Assembly: GCF_963583255.1 (NCBI RefSeq)
Contig: NC_084811.1
Location: 19,486,088 to 19,550,087 of the forward strand
Direction of reading: 5' to 3'
Source of the DNA: Pyrus communis
Taxonomy: Eukaryota; Streptophyta; Magnoliopsida; Rosales; Rosaceae
Length of the DNA: 64,000 nucleotides
Positions 48,554 through 60,775 of this stretch are shown here, piece after piece; positions within the stretch are counted from its first letter, which is position 1, and the number at the start of each line of letters is the position of its first letter. Made by a program: the position numbers and the translations under genes. A model generated the notes under the pieces. That model searched no databases and was not told the DNA's origin. It saw only the letters and a list, made by a program, of their open reading frames with translations.

Positions 48554-49256
48554 TGCAACAACCCGTCCCAATTTTATCAGAACAAAGGGGATATTTTCGT
48601 GAAATTTCACCTTGGGCTAGATCTTCTTCTTTTAAAAATTGATTTTTGGGTCTTAATTGGTGAGCCCAAGGGGCCCACCCCCTGTTTTGTCCCCCCCCAC
48701 CCCCCAGTTTCGTTTCCCTTTCTTTTATTTCTTCTAAAAAGTCTATCTTCTCTCTTTCTTCCTCTGTGATCTCTTAATCCCCCCTCTCAGTGCTATTTTC
48801 TCCGACAAGAACGCACACACACACACCCGTGCCCACACCTCATCAACGACGACAACATCACCATCATCACCATGTTAACTCTCGCTCTCTCTCTCTCTCT
48901 CTCTCTGCATCTCTGTGGAGCACAAAGAAACTCGGACAAGTTCCTCGTCCTTCCGTTTTGGGTAAGCCTCAAAACACTCCAAATGCTTCTCTTTTCATCC
49001 CTATAGTTCTGTTCTGACCATGTGGTTGTGTTTTGGACGTCAAACCATGAAGAAACCACCTCGGAGACATTTCCCCAATTTTCCGACAAGCACCGCCCCT
49101 TTCGAGGCAATTTCCGGCCAAACCACGATGAGTTAGACGTCTTGCAAGGTACCATTCTCTTCGTCTCTTCGAGAACTATGATTTCTATTTTTGAATCACT
49201 TAATTTCGTTGAGTATTGACAAAGTTATAGACGTTCAAAGTTTGTCTAAATTCTGG

Positions 49257-51302
49257 TGATGCGATATTTATACGCACACAAACTAAACCCTATTTGTGAC
49301 AATTGTAGTAATGATGTAAGTAGGGATCGTTCTAACCGGGGATTAACTAGGGATGCTAAACACTTGACTCAAATAAATAAAACTAACTTTTAAAACACTA
49401 AGACAACTAAAAGACTCAAAACAAGTTCAAAAGACTCCAAATACTTAAAAACATAAAATAAGACAAATCAAATGATTAAGACTTAACAAAATAGGGGGGG
49501 GATTGTGGTTGGACGAGATTAAATTAAACGGAAAGATTATAATTTAAAACAGATAGTAAAGATGAATGTGATGAAAATATGGATGATGGAATAGCTAAGG
49601 GGTTCTTCTCCACACATGTTACACTTGCATACAAGATTGATTTTCGGTTGGTCTTTCGATAAATTATGAAACTCAATGCTCCAAGTTAATTAGGTCCGCT
49701 TAAATTAACTTTCAGATTTCCCTAGATTCGTTGGATTGAATGGAATACGCATTACAACCAACTTATTCTTAATCAAAGTCCCTAACTATGGAATACTCAT
49801 GATAGAGACATTCAACAAAGATCATTAAGTTCAATGAAAATTATAAGTGTTGACGAGGCATTCGTTACTATGGAATACGCATGAAACTTATCCCAAGAAT
49901 TCGTTTAACGCGATTGTTTATAAGCAACCTCCACTACTTGTGAATATAAGTTCGTAACTATTAGGTGAAACTCACTTATATTCTAGCGTCATATTCATTC
50001 AAACGGTTAAACAAATTGAATCCACAACTTATGAAATTCCAACCAAAAGTAATCAATTCATATTGTAAGCATAAAAATGTATTTTGAATCACCCCCTAGC
50101 TAAAGGGGGGTTTAGTTCCTCATAACTTTGAAATCAAAGAAACACCTAAACATTCCAACAACTCAAACTTGAATTGTATGAACGTTTAGGCACTCTTCTC
50201 TTCCATTACAAAACAAAGAAAATTGAATTTAAACATTGAAATCAAAGAAACACCTAAACATTCCAACAACTCAAACTTGAATTGTATGAACGTTTAAGCA
50301 CTCTTCTCTTCCTAGTTGTTGTAGCACAAGGTCTAAGGTGAGCTTTGGGGATTATGTGAAGTGTTTTGGAGGGATGGGAAGTGGTTGGATAGTGGCTGCA
50401 ATGAAGGATAAAAACTGCACAGATTGGAAGGATATGCACGGCAATGGATGTGTATTTGTGTTGTGTGTTGTGTTGTGAAATGAATGAATCCATTGTGGCT
50501 AGGTTGCATGCTTATTTATAGGTAAATGAGAGGGAACATGACAGCTTGGAATAGGTGGAAATGTGGCTGCAAGTTTGGTGAATGATTATGAGTGAATGCA
50601 TGTGAATGTGGCTAGGTTGGAAAGCTGGAATTGCTGGAATTGTAATGTACCCCACGGCATTGATTGTGTTTGAGTGTTGTGGCTGCAATGTTTGTTGGTT
50701 AAAGATGCATGTGGATGTATTATACAATGGGAAAGTATGTGATTGACAATTAGGGTGAATGGTGGCTGCAATGATGAAGTGTGATGGCTGAAAATGCAAG
50801 GGAAGTGCACGGCATTGATTAGTTTTAGGTGCATGTGGCTGCATTGTTGTGCAATGATGGAGGAATAAGTGCATGTGGTTGAATTGGTGATGAATGTGCA
50901 TGTCAAAGAATGGATTTGGCTGCAATGGTGTGTAATTGGGCTAGGTTTTAAGTGCATGAAATGGACCCAAATTGCTCCCCCTTGCATGGCAAGGAATGGT
51001 GTTTGTGTTGAGCCCATGGCAAGGTGTTATGTAATTGGGTTAGGGCCATTGTTTTGTATCCTCAAGTGCATATAAGGCCTTCAATTTCATCCAACACTTG
51101 GGCTCCAAGCATAAGCTATCTATCCTTAGCCCAATAGTGCTCCAAAAGGCCCCAAAACACTCCACAATGCATCCTTTCGCCAAAACACGTCTTTCGATCC
51201 TGAAAACACACAAAAGAAACATAAAGGACTAAACTAACTAAAGAAACATAACGTAAATGTACGAGAACAAGCCATTTAAGTCGCATGAATATGGTCCTAT
51301 CA
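49257..51302 (-). repeat. Athila 3' LTR
   Basis: 2046 bp. It carries a 108-bp internal tandem duplication (50128-50312) and repeated TGGCTGCAATG words (50390-50930). The copy at the other end lacks 20 bp near 50365. Confidence 0.93.
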
Positions 51303-52784
51303 AATACCCCCACACTATGTTTTGAATGTAGTAACATGCCTTAGAGAATTTGCTCAATTCCTTACAAGATATGCACTCTGTTTTCACTCAGATTTTTTGA
51401 CTACACACCCTAAACTAGTTATATGTGAGAAGATTGATGTAAACATAAAAACAAACATTCACATATATGTATTTTAAAGGAAGCAATTTCTGGAGTTAAT
51501 AAGCATGTTTAGATATGATCTCATGAATGGAATGCTACTACTTAGATGCGAGAACCAGTGACACCATATGCTTATACCAAGTTCAAACTCCGCAATTGAA
51601 ATACATAACACTCAAGATAGAAGTCAAGGGTTGTAACGGGGCTTGGGGTATGTGGATAACAAAGAAGGGATAGGAAAACAAAGGTTCTTAAAGAAATATT
51701 GAGCAAGGCAATTGAATCAACTTAGAATTCACTTTTGAATGAAAAACTCAACTTTTGAACAAAAAGGGAGAATTTAGACAATTTAGGGCCAGAATTGGTG
51801 TTTTGAACCCTTTCTTCAATCACTCATTCTTTCATTTTTTTTCAAGCTCTTTTTTTTTTTTTTTTTTGTTTTGAATCTCAAAATATACATATAAACGGAA
51901 GAACAACTTTTACTCCCCCACACTCATTTTCTTGCATAATGTAACTCAAAAGGAATTCATTTAAGTCATGCTCACTATACTTTAAGAACAAGGGTATAGG
52001 AAAGTCCTACTCTAGGCTAGGTAAGGGGTGATGCGGTTAGCAAAGAAAATAGGCTAAACGAGGCTCAACGGGGTTAAAACTAATATATACGAAATATGGG
52101 AAGTAAGGCTATTTGGCTATGGTGGCACTACACAACTTCATCTTGATATATGTTATACAAATCAATGTCATGCTTTGAATGAAACAGATATAAGTTCTAG
52201 CATTTAGTTCTATCATGATACAATTGCATTCTAAGTAGCAACCAAGCAAGGAATAATGAGATCATGCAACAACTTTAGAAAACAAAGAATCACAGAAAAT
52301 AACTCTCCAAAGAAGGTAATGGCTCGAGTCTCACAGGGTTGTAGCGTTTGTTTGAGTTCCTTCCTTCAAGCATGTTACAAAAACGAATTTTTTTTTTATT
52401 TTTTATTTTATTTTTTATGATTGCATGTGAAGTCATACATTATAACCATATCCAAGCATATACCAAGAGTAAATCAAACTTTTCTCTATGTTTATAACTC
52501 TTTTTAACCGTCATGCAATTACAAACCAAATCCTTATCATTGTGTTGGAAGGTACCCTAAGACACAAACACACAAAAATGACTCAAAACACTCTTTTTAG
52601 GCTTTTTAAAACATGTTTTTCAAATTTTTATGTGATTTTCGGAGTTATAAAAACAAAACATATTAAAACACTCTAAAACAACTTAAAAAAACACCTTAAA
52701 ACAGCAAGGAACAACATTTGAAGTTATGGGTGATAAAATCCCACGAATTTGCATTAAATATACTTAGTTACCCCCCCCACACTT
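51303..52784. other. Athila 3' untranslated region
   Basis: No protein. On the minus strand it contains the polypurine tract by the LTR and a second purine tract (complement of ACCCCCCCCACACTT, 52770-52785) of the same type. Poly-T runs lie at 51836-51866 and 52388-52418. Confidence 0.5.
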
Positions 52785-52929
52785 AAATCAAACATTGTCC
52801 TCAATGTTTTAAGCATAGATTCACACAAAACATAAGTAAACACATAAAAAGCAATTTAAACATACTAAACATGGCAGAATGTAATTAACAAAGAGAAGAG
52901 TTTAGGGACGCAAATCTGGTTATGGAGTG
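52785..52929. repeat. Direct repeat, distal copy bracketing the antisense ORF cassette
   Basis: 145 bp starting AAATCAAACATTGTCCTCAA and ending TATGGAGTG. It matches 54883-55022, sharing AAATCAAACATT, CTCAATG, AAGGCAGAA-like and AACAAAGAGAAGAGTTT blocks in the same order and orientation. Confidence 0.7.
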
Positions 52930-54203
52930 TAAATTCCCTCTTCTCCTTGGTAATTGCATTGAGGCTTTGATCATAGTGACTCCACAGGCTTACTCTTGAA
53001 CTGGTTTCCGCCCATCATTGATTTTCCTTTGTGCTACTCTTGAACTGGGCAGCAGGATTCTTTTGGTCTTCCCCGAAGGTCTGAGCATACCCCTTTGGTC
53101 TGTTTCTTTGTTCAATCTTTCCAATTCGTATTGAAAAGGGTTGGAGGATAACTCAGCCTATGTTTGTCTCCACATGCTTCAATGTATCATTTTCACTTGC
53201 CTTACTCGCTCCCCTTTGCAGAAGTGGTCCCTTCTCTGGAAGTGTATCAACCGTTGAAGATGACTACTCGAGAGCAACGCTAGGTAAGCAATCAGGAATA
53301 GATTCCAGGCAGTTGGCTCCAACTCGGAAGACTGACTCCAAGTGCCGGCTGATTGCTTCTTTCACTTTGCCATGCTAGTAAGAACAAGGACAAAGAAAAA
53401 GACAGGGAAAGAGCATGATATGAGATACTTTTGCTTTTGACCTTGATGATATGAGATACCTTTGCTTTTGAAGAAGCAGTGAATGAATCAGCACATGTAT
53501 TTGTTGTGCTGCTTCCTCCTGGGTCATCTGTACTCCAGGCATCTGGTATCATCTTTGGGGAAGAAGAAAAAATTGAGTAATTCGAAAGGCTTTGTTGGGA
53601 GTGCGCCCTCAAAGGTGAGGGAGAGCTGGGCATTTTCTTCAGGTCTGCCTTGCCATAAAAGACGAAGGTCAACATATATAGAGATAATATCAAGTGGTGG
53701 TACTGTTCTTTTACCTTTGTCGACAAACGTTTTGATCCCGCAAATCCGGCTTTTTGAAATAGTGGCGCCTCTTCGATTTCTGAACGACGCCCCTTCGATT
53801 TCTGAGCAGGCGCCCCTTTGCTTTCTGAACGACACGTAGTAGTGCGGATGCGGCTCCTTTTGACAAAGCTGCACGCGTTTTCTGAAAAGCAGAGAAAGCG
53901 TCGCCGGACTTTGCGCTTGTCGGCTAAAGATGTGTAGTTGCGATGATGGCCTTCACGTGTTTCCTGAAAAGAAGAAATCTTTTGACAAAGTTGAACACGT
54001 CTTCTGAAAAGCCGAGAAAGCGTCGCCAAAATTACGCCGGAAATTCTGGCTTTTTGAATCGATGGACGCGTCGCCTTGGCTTCTTATAGATGTATCGATC
54101 ACCGCCAACAAACACACTCTGAAGATTTCCCATTCTTGAAAATCGACTCCGGCCCTTTGAGAATTAACTCCATCCATCCCATCTCTTTGAACACTTTTGA
54201 AAA
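52930..54203 (+). promoter_or_regulatory. Upstream region of the antisense ORF, repeat-rich
   Basis: This 1.3-kb stretch has no credible protein. It holds a 31-bp-period duplication (53417-53471, GATATGAGATAC), three copies of a word like TTCGATTTCTGAAC (53768-53832), and two 49-bp copies (53856-53905 and 53979-54027, sharing CTTTTGACAAAG and GAGAAAGCGTCGCC). A CACGTG lies at about 53955, and a TATA-like TTCTTATAGATG is near 54080. Repeats of this sort look like regulatory modules, but promoter activity is an inference. Confidence 0.35.
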
Positions 54204-54845
54204 ATGGCAAACCCATCGAACCTTAGCTTAGAATTGAGTCTCAGCAGTGAAACGGGCGTGCCGCGTCAAGGTAACGTATGGCGCCCTTCTTTCTTATCTT
54301 CTAACGGTCCTCTTTCAGGTGAAGACTCCGTGATGCAGGACGCCACAACAGCTATAATAGTAGCTAGGAACCTCCTCACTCCAAAAGATAGTAGGCTGCT
54401 GTCAGGACGGTCCGATGAGTTGGCCGTTCAAGAGTCCCTCGCTCTTAGTGTTCAGTGTGCGAGCTCTGTGTCCAACATGGGCCAACGCCTGCTTGCTCGC
54501 TCCCGTCAGGTTGAATCGTTGATGGCAGAGGTGGAAAGTCTCAAGCAAGAGATCAAGCAGCTGAAGTATGAGAATAGAAGTTTGCACGTGCTTGCAAACA
54601 ACTATTCGTCGGGCATGAAGAGGAAGCTTGATGAGTTGCAAGAATCCGAAGGTCGAATTCAAAGTGACCGTCAAAGGCTTGCGGCTTATCTCCAGAGGCA
54701 CCTTTTTCCTGGGTCATCCAGCGTTTGGCCAAGTATTGAGGCCTGGAATGCTCTAGCTCCGATGCCTTCTGCCCCTATGCCTCCCGCTTCTATGCCTTCT
54801 GCTTCGACGCCTCGTAGTGGGGCTTCAAGTAAACGCCCTTTGTGA
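54204..54845 (+). CDS. Antisense coiled-coil ORF carried by the Athila element (aORF)
   Basis: A single open frame of 213 residues lies on the strand opposite to gag-pol. The start context AAAATGGC is a very good plant initiator. The N-terminus is Ser/Leu-rich (NLSLELSLSSETG). The middle reads QESLALSVQCASSVSNMGQR, and residues about 93-165 form a leucine-heptad coiled coil (QVESLMAEVESLKQEIKQLK, then NRSLHVLANNYSSGMKRKLD and ESEGRIQSDRQRLAAYLQRH). The tail is Pro/Ser/Ala-rich and basic (SGASSKRPL). There is no gag, pol or envelope feature, signal peptide or membrane segment. I recall similar coiled-coil proteins, annotated as uncharacterised, in large numbers in Prunus and apple genomes, consistent with a transposon-borne family. 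Its function is unknown. Antisense ORFs between pol and the 3' LTR are known from other plant gypsy elements. Confidence 0.7.
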   Translation: MANPSNLSLELSLSSETGVPRQGNVWRPSFLSSNGPLSGEDSVMQDATTAIIVARNLLTPKDSRLLSGRSDELAVQESLALSVQCASSVSNMGQRLLARSRQVESLMAEVESLKQEIKQLKYENRSLHVLANNYSSGMKRKLDELQESEGRIQSDRQRLAAYLQRHLFPGSSSVWPSIEAWNALAPMPSAPMPPASMPSASTPRSGASSKRPL

Positions 54846-54882
54846 AGGCTCCATCTTTCTTTGTTTAGCAGTGCCTATCAAT

Positions 54883-55022
54883 AAATCAAACATTTTCTCA
54901 ATGTTACAATCATAGACTCTCATAATTAATAAACAAACAAACAATAACAACTAAACAACCTAACAAGGCAGAAACGAAATAGCAACAAAGAGAAGAGTTT
55001 TTAGGAATCTGGAATTGGAGTG
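54883..55022. repeat. Direct repeat, pol-proximal copy bracketing the antisense ORF cassette
   Basis: 140 bp starting AAATCAAACATTTTCTCAAT, homologous to 52785-52929. It lies between the aORF stop and the pol stop. Confidence 0.7.
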
Positions 55023-55108
55023 CTTTCTAAGTCTTCCTTTGTTGAATGCATGGGTTGCCTCCCAAGTAGCGCTTTCTTTTACGTCTTGCAGCCGGACGGT
55101 ACCTCCGT

Positions 55109-58100
55109 TTAAGCTTGACTAGGTTCCACGGCATGGAGGGGTACCTCCTCCACGACATGCTCCTCAAACGTCTCGTAATAGGGCTTCAATCGATGCCCAT
55201 TCACTTTGAATTCTTGCTGCGTCCTTGAACTTTTGATTTGTACTGCACCATGAGGGAAAACATTAGTGACAATAAAAGGACCAACCCATTTGGAACGCAA
55301 CTTACCCGGAAACAACCGAAGGCGAGAATTGAACAACAACACTTTCTGCCCAATAGAGAACGTCTTGGCACGAATCATCTTGTCATGGAATGCCTTCGTT
55401 TTCTCTTTGTAAATCCGGGCATTCTCATATGCTTCATTTCGGATTTCATCAAGCTCACACAATTGAAGCTTCCTATGTAAACCTGCGGCATCAAGGTCCA
55501 TATTGAATGTTTTGACGGCCCAATGTGCACGATGCTCTAATTCGACGGGAAGATGGCATGGTTTCCCATAGATGAGCCGAAAAGGTGACATCCCAATGGG
55601 GGTTTTGTAGGCAGTGTGATACACCCACAATGCATCGTTTAAGCGCAAACTCCAATCCTTCCTTGTAGGCCCCACGGTCTTCTCAAGAATCTGGTTGATT
55701 TCCCTATTCGAAACCTCGGCTTGCCCGCTCGTTTGAGGATGATAAGGTGTGGCCACCTTATGTGTGACATTGTATTTCTTGAGCAACGCCTCGATGGTTC
55801 GATTACAAAAATGGGAACCTCCATCACTGATTAGCACTCGTGGCATTCCAAACCTTGCAAAAATGTTAGTTTTCACAAAATCTGCAACCACTCGAGAATC
55901 ATTAGTTCGGGTGGCTTTTGCTTCCACCCATTTCGACACATAGTCCACAGCAAGCAATATATAAAGAAACCCATGTGATGAAGGAAAGGGACCCATAAAA
56001 TCAATACCCCAAACATCAAAGATTTCAACACTAAAAATGGGGGTTTGCGGCATTTGCTGTTTAGGACCAATATTGCCTGTTCTTTGGCATCTATCACAAG
56101 ACATGCAAAATGTTCTAACATCCCTAAAGATGGTAGGCCAATAGAAACCACATTCTAACACCTTAAGTGCTGTTCTTTGAGTGCCAAAGTGTCCTCCACA
56201 AGCATAAGTGTGACAAAAGGTTAGAATAGCATTAAACTCAGAATCGTGCACACACCTACGTATAACTTGGTCAGGGCAATATTTCCATAAATACGGGTCA
56301 TCCCACACATAAAACTGTGCCTCTTTCTTCAATTTATCACATTGGTGTTTAAGTAATTCACTAGGAACATGTTTAGACACCAAATAATTCACCAAATCAG
56401 CATACCACGGTTCACTTACCTTGACGGACATCAGTTGCTCATCTGGGAATGTCTCTATGATAGGCACGACATCCTCCTCATGCACCATACGGCTCAAGTG
56501 GTCAGCCACCACGTTTTCACTTCCCTTCTTGTCCCGGATTTCGATATCGAACGCTTGGAGAAGAAGCATCCAACGAATGAGTCGTGGTTTGGCCTCCCTC
56601 TTGGTGAACAAATACTTCAATGCTGCATGGTCAGTATAAATAATAACTTTAGTACCAAGCAAATAAGAACGAAATTTATCTAAAGCAAATACAACAGCAA
56701 GAAGTTCTTTTTCAGTGGTAGAATAATTCAGTTGTGCATCATTTAAAGTCCGAGAGGCATAATAGATAACATGCGGCCTCTTTTCCTTCCTTTGCCCCAA
56801 AACAGCTCCTAATGCATAATCGGAAGCATCGCACATAAGCTCAAAAGGAAGGCTCCAATCCGGTGGAACTATAATAGGGGCCGAAGTTAGCATTTCTTTG
56901 AGGTGATTGAACGCCTTCTCACACTCCTCGTTGAAGTCAAATGCCACATCTTTCTGGAGGAGACGGCAAAGAGGGTTTGAGATCTTGGAGAAGTCCTTGA
57001 TAAATCGCCTATAAAATCCTGCATGACCAAGAAACGAACGAACCTCTCGAACCGAAGTAGGAGAGGGTAAGTAGTGCACAAGATCTATTTTCGATTTATC
57101 CACTTCAATTCCTCTTTCAGAAACAATATGCCCTAGAACTATGCCTTGTCTGACCATAAAGTGACATTTTTCCCAATTAAGCACAAGGTTAGTTTCTACA
57201 CATCGTTTCAAAATTATTGTGAGATTTTCCAAACAACCATCAAATGAATCACCAAACACACTGAAATCATCCATAAATACCTCAATAATCTTTTCCACAA
57301 AATCTGAAAAGATACTTACCATACACCTTTGAAACGTGGCCGGAGCATTGCATAAACCAAAAGGCATGCGACGATAAGCAAAAGTACCAAAGGGGCACGT
57401 GAAAGTTGTCTTTTCTTGGTCATCCGGCGCTATGACAATCTGATTATATCCAGAATAACCATCAAGGAAACAATAAAAAGAATGATCGGCTAACCTTTCA
57501 AGCATTTGATCAATGAACGGCAAAGGGAAGTGATCCTTCCCTTTGGTGGTGTTGAGCTTCCTATAATCAATGCACACACGCCAACCTGTTTGGATACGGA
57601 TTGGCACAAGCTCATTCTCGGCATTCTTCACCACTGTCACTCCGGACTTCTTTGGAACACATTGCACCGGTGACACCCAACGACTATCAGAGATCGGATA
57701 AATCACTCCACAATCAAGAAGTTTGATAATCTCCTTTTTCACAACTTCCATCATTGGAGGGTTGAGACGGCGCTGAGCCTCTCGAGTTGGTTTAGCCCCC
57801 TCCTCTAGAAGTATGCAATGCATGCACGTAGTCGGGCTAATTCCCCTAATATCGGCCAAAGTCCACCCAATGGCCGTCTTGTGCTCTTTCAACACTCGGA
57901 TCAACTTCTCCTCCTCTATGGCGGTGAGTGATGAGGAGACAATGACGGGCAATGTCTCGTTGTCTCCCAGATAGACGTACTTTAAATGATCGGGCAACGG
58001 TTTAAGCTCAAGTACGGGTGCCTGAATCACTGAGGGTAACAACTTATTAGTGGAAACTGAAATTGAAATTGGGTTAGAAGGCTTACCATGGTGTTGAGGT

Positions 58101-60589
58101 AGTGACTCAAGGGCAGCCACTATCTCGGCCTCCTCCACACTTCTAGGCACGGCAAAACCAGATTTTTGCCCAATTCCTTGTGAAATTGTTGTTTCAAGTG
58201 TATCCCTCTCCAAACAATCGAGAAAATCCTGCGCCAAATCATCAATTAAATCAATAGAAAAGCAAGAATGATCGTCCTTAGGAAATTTAATACTTTCAGA
58301 AAGATTGAAATCAATGACTTCCCCATCAAATTCCATCGTTAAAGTTCCTTTAAACACATCTATCTTGGTGCGGGCTGTTTTCATGAAGGGCCTCCCTAAT
58401 AGAATCGGCAATGGGGTGGAATGGGGTGAATCCTCCATGTCAAGCACGTAGAAATCCGCTGGAAAAATCAAGTTACCAACCTGTACCAAAACATCTTCCA
58501 AAACACCCTTTGGATATGCATTAGAACGATCGGCTAATTGAATTATCACACCATCATTTTTAAGCTCACCTAAGTTCATAGATGCATAAATAGAGTATGG
58601 CATAACATTAATCGAAGCCCCTAAGTCTAACATGCATTGTTCAAACTTAGTATTACCCATAACGCACGGAATTGTAAAACTACCCGGATCTTTGCATTTA
58701 GGGGGTAATTTCCTTTGTAACACAGCAGAGACATTTTCACTTACTTGAACCACCTCTTTGTTTGAAATCCTTCTCCTTGTTGTACAAAGTTCTTTTAAAA
58801 ACTTAGCATACCTCGGGACTTGCTTAATCGCATCAAGGAGCGGAATATTGACTTGAACTTTCCGAAAGGTCTCTAGAATGTCCTTCTCAGCTTCTTCCTT
58901 CTTTGATTGCCTAAACCTGCCAGGAAAGGGTACATTTAGTGGAATAGAACTAGAAAAAGTTGAATTGGGACTTACCTTGATGGTTTGGAACGGTTTAGGA
59001 GGACTAGATGAATTCGGCAAGGTTTGGTCATCCTTGGCCGTGGGCTTTGCTCCCCGTGCTTCTTCTTGCAGCAACTTGTCCTCCTCGTTTTGACTTGATT
59101 TGGATGTATTTGAGTCCGTTCCAACCTGTTTACCACTTCTCAACATGATGGCCTTAGCGGTTTCAAATCCTCCCTTCGGGTTCATAACGGTTGAACTAGG
59201 CAATGTGCCTTGTTCTCTAATTTGCCCCATAAACTCGGCAATTTGACCCATTTGCTTCTCCAAATTATCCACCCGTTTGTCTTGGATTTGTCTCTCCTTA
59301 TTTTGAGTTTGTACTTCCTGCGTCAAAGTAGTAAGTAACTTAACAACTTGATCATTATCCAAAGACATACCTGAGGTTGTTAGGGCAGATTGCACTTGGT
59401 TTTGATTGGGGATGAATGGCTTTGTATAAAAGCCCGGTGGTTGCTGCCTAAATCCTCCTTGTTGTTGGGGTTGTTGAGGATCCCGCCATTTGAAATTTGG
59501 ATGGTCCCTCCAACCCTGATTGTAGGTATTAGAGTATGGATCATGGCGTGGTTGATTTTGGTTCCCAAAACCCACGGCATTGGCAGATTCCCAACCTCCA
59601 TTCTCTATTAACTGAGGGCATGTCTCCGATGGATGCCCTTGCATTGAACACACGCCACACACTTGGTTTTCTTGTGGTTTTGACCCCTTGACAACCTGAG
59701 ACACGAGAGAAGTAAGATTAGCCAATTGTGACTGAATATCAGAAATTGCACTTACCTCATTCACACTTTGTTGTCGTGGCCCCTCTCTTTGTCCAACACC
59801 TTCATATTGTTGAGCGTTGTGTGCTCGGTTGGCAATTAGAGCTTTGGCATCCATTAGAGTCTTGTCCACTAATGCACCACCCGCCAAAGCATCTAGCATT
59901 TGACGTTCCATGGGAAGGAGTCCCTTGTAGAAATATTGAATGAGCAGCTCCTCCTTCATTTGGTGCTGTGGACATGAAGCAACAAGTGATTTAAAACGTT
60001 CATAATAAGATGGGAACGACTCACCTTGATTTTGTTGAATGCCACTAATTCGTTTCCTCAAGAGAATGATCTTTGCAGTGGGAAAGAATTTCTCTAAGAA
60101 TGCACGTTTCATACTTTCCCAAGAATTTACAGTTCCAGGAGCCAATTCAAACAACCAATCTTTGGCCTTGTCCATAAGTGAGAATGGAAAGGCCTTCATC
60201 TTCAAAATACTTCCATCAACGTTGATGGGTGTCATACATGAGCAAACTACCTCAAATTCCTTAAGATGTTTGTTAGGATCTTCCATGGACAACCCATGGA
60301 ATTTAGGAATATGATGTAATAAACTAGACTTAAGTTCAAATTCTTCTGTCTTACCTTCAGCTGCCGTAGGGTATTGTATGCATAAAGGAGCGGCATTGCC
60401 CATACCTGAGGCAGAGAGCTCCTTGATGGTCCGATTGTCCACTGCCATGGTTGGTACTTCTTCTTTAAATTCAGGTTCGGGACTAAGAGGATTAGATGCT
60501 TGTGATTTCTTTTTCCTTCTCAAAGTCCTCTCGAAATCACCGTCAAAGTCGGAGATATGCTCACGAACAGGTTGTGAGCTACGGGTCAT
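55109..60589 (-). CDS. Athila Gag-Pol polyprotein, intact
   Basis: One uninterrupted frame of 1826 residues. The N-terminus has NRTIKEL and LCIQYP, then a gag domain (about 90-260: [50 protein letters not shown]). A CxxC knuckle ([15 protein letters not shown]) lies at about 315. The protease core is [13 protein letters not shown] (about 653-665). Reverse transcriptase has [16 protein letters not shown] and the FMDD active site (about 1105). RNase H has [30 protein letters not shown] and [10 protein letters not shown]. Integrase has an HHCC-type finger ([10 protein letters not shown] ... CMSCDRCQ), GIDFMGPFP (first D, about 1528), ISDGGSHF (second D, about 1585) and [10 protein letters not shown] (E, about 1625). 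All catalytic residues are present, so it may still be active. It includes no envelope domain. Confidence 0.95.
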   Translation of the reverse strand: MTRSSQPVREHISDFDGDFERTLRRKKKSQASNPLSPEPEFKEEVPTMAVDNRTIKELSASGMGNAAPLCIQYPTAAEGKTEEFELKSSLLHHIPKFHGLSMEDPNKHLKEFEVVCSCMTPINVDGSILKMKAFPFSLMDKAKDWLFELAPGTVNSWESMKRAFLEKFFPTAKIILLRKRISGIQQNQGESFPSYYERFKSLVASCPQHQMKEELLIQYFYKGLLPMERQMLDALAGGALVDKTLMDAKALIANRAHNAQQYEGVGQREGPRQQSVNEVSAISDIQSQLANLTSLVSQVVKGSKPQENQVCGVCSMQGHPSETCPQLIENGGWESANAVGFGNQNQPRHDPYSNTYNQGWRDHPNFKWRDPQQPQQQGGFRQQPPGFYTKPFIPNQNQVQSALTTSGMSLDNDQVVKLLTTLTQEVQTQNKERQIQDKRVDNLEKQMGQIAEFMGQIREQGTLPSSTVMNPKGGFETAKAIMLRSGKQVGTDSNTSKSSQNEEDKLLQEEARGAKPTAKDDQTLPNSSSPPKPFQTIKVSPNSTFSSSIPLNVPFPGRFRQSKKEEAEKDILETFRKVQVNIPLLDAIKQVPRYAKFLKELCTTRRRISNKEVVQVSENVSAVLQRKLPPKCKDPGSFTIPCVMGNTKFEQCMLDLGASINVMPYSIYASMNLGELKNDGVIIQLADRSNAYPKGVLEDVLVQVGNLIFPADFYVLDMEDSPHSTPLPILLGRPFMKTARTKIDVFKGTLTMEFDGEVIDFNLSESIKFPKDDHSCFSIDLIDDLAQDFLDCLERDTLETTISQGIGQKSGFAVPRSVEEAEIVAALESLPQHHGKPSNPISISVSTNKLLPSVIQAPVLELKPLPDHLKYVYLGDNETLPVIVSSSLTAIEEEKLIRVLKEHKTAIGWTLADIRGISPTTCMHCILLEEGAKPTREAQRRLNPPMMEVVKKEIIKLLDCGVIYPISDSRWVSPVQCVPKKSGVTVVKNAENELVPIRIQTGWRVCIDYRKLNTTKGKDHFPLPFIDQMLERLADHSFYCFLDGYSGYNQIVIAPDDQEKTTFTCPFGTFAYRRMPFGLCNAPATFQRCMVSIFSDFVEKIIEVFMDDFSVFGDSFDGCLENLTIILKRCVETNLVLNWEKCHFMVRQGIVLGHIVSERGIEVDKSKIDLVHYLPSPTSVREVRSFLGHAGFYRRFIKDFSKISNPLCRLLQKDVAFDFNEECEKAFNHLKEMLTSAPIIVPPDWSLPFELMCDASDYALGAVLGQRKEKRPHVIYYASRTLNDAQLNYSTTEKELLAVVFALDKFRSYLLGTKVIIYTDHAALKYLFTKREAKPRLIRWMLLLQAFDIEIRDKKGSENVVADHLSRMVHEEDVVPIIETFPDEQLMSVKVSEPWYADLVNYLVSKHVPSELLKHQCDKLKKEAQFYVWDDPYLWKYCPDQVIRRCVHDSEFNAILTFCHTYACGGHFGTQRTALKVLECGFYWPTIFRDVRTFCMSCDRCQRTGNIGPKQQMPQTPIFSVEIFDVWGIDFMGPFPSSHGFLYILLAVDYVSKWVEAKATRTNDSRVVADFVKTNIFARFGMPRVLISDGGSHFCNRTIEALLKKYNVTHKVATPYHPQTSGQAEVSNREINQILEKTVGPTRKDWSLRLNDALWVYHTAYKTPIGMSPFRLIYGKPCHLPVELEHRAHWAVKTFNMDLDAAGLHRKLQLCELDEIRNEAYENARIYKEKTKAFHDKMIRAKTFSIGQKVLLFNSRLRLFPGKLRSKWVGPFIVTNVFPHGAVQIKSSRTQQEFKVNGHRLKPYYETFEEHVVEEVPLHAVEPSQA

Positions 60590-60754
60590 AAACTAGTACC
60601 TACACACAAGAATAAACAAGATAAGTAATCAACTTAATAGACTTGGCAAAAAAAACAAAACACATACACACGGTGCAAAAAAAAAATTAAAACAAAACAG
60701 AAACTAAACAATTTAAACAAGACTCAAGATAAGGGATTAGCAAATTTGCCAATT

Positions 60755-60770
60755 CCCGGCAACGGCGCCA
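60755..60770 (-). other. Primer-binding site for tRNA-Asp
   Basis: The minus strand reads TGGCGCCGTTGCCGGG, six bases inside the 5' LTR. It is complementary to the 3' end of plant tRNA-Asp. Confidence 0.8.
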
Positions 60771-60775
60771 AAATT

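Noticed and set aside
48268..48769. Gly- and Phe-rich frames of 89-124 residues
   Set aside because: They arise from homopolymer G and T runs and mirror C/A runs, with no protein-like composition.
50512..51017. Two overlapping ~140-residue His/Thr-rich frames in the LTR, repeated at 62011-62516
   Set aside because: Both are minus-strand readings of LTR sequence rich in TGGCTGCAATG, with no coding features. They recur only because the LTR is duplicated.
53292..54029. 245-residue open frame on the minus strand in the Athila cassette
   Set aside because: It has biased, low-complexity composition, no recognisable domain, and covers the repeat-rich upstream region of the aORF. I treat it as a chance frame.
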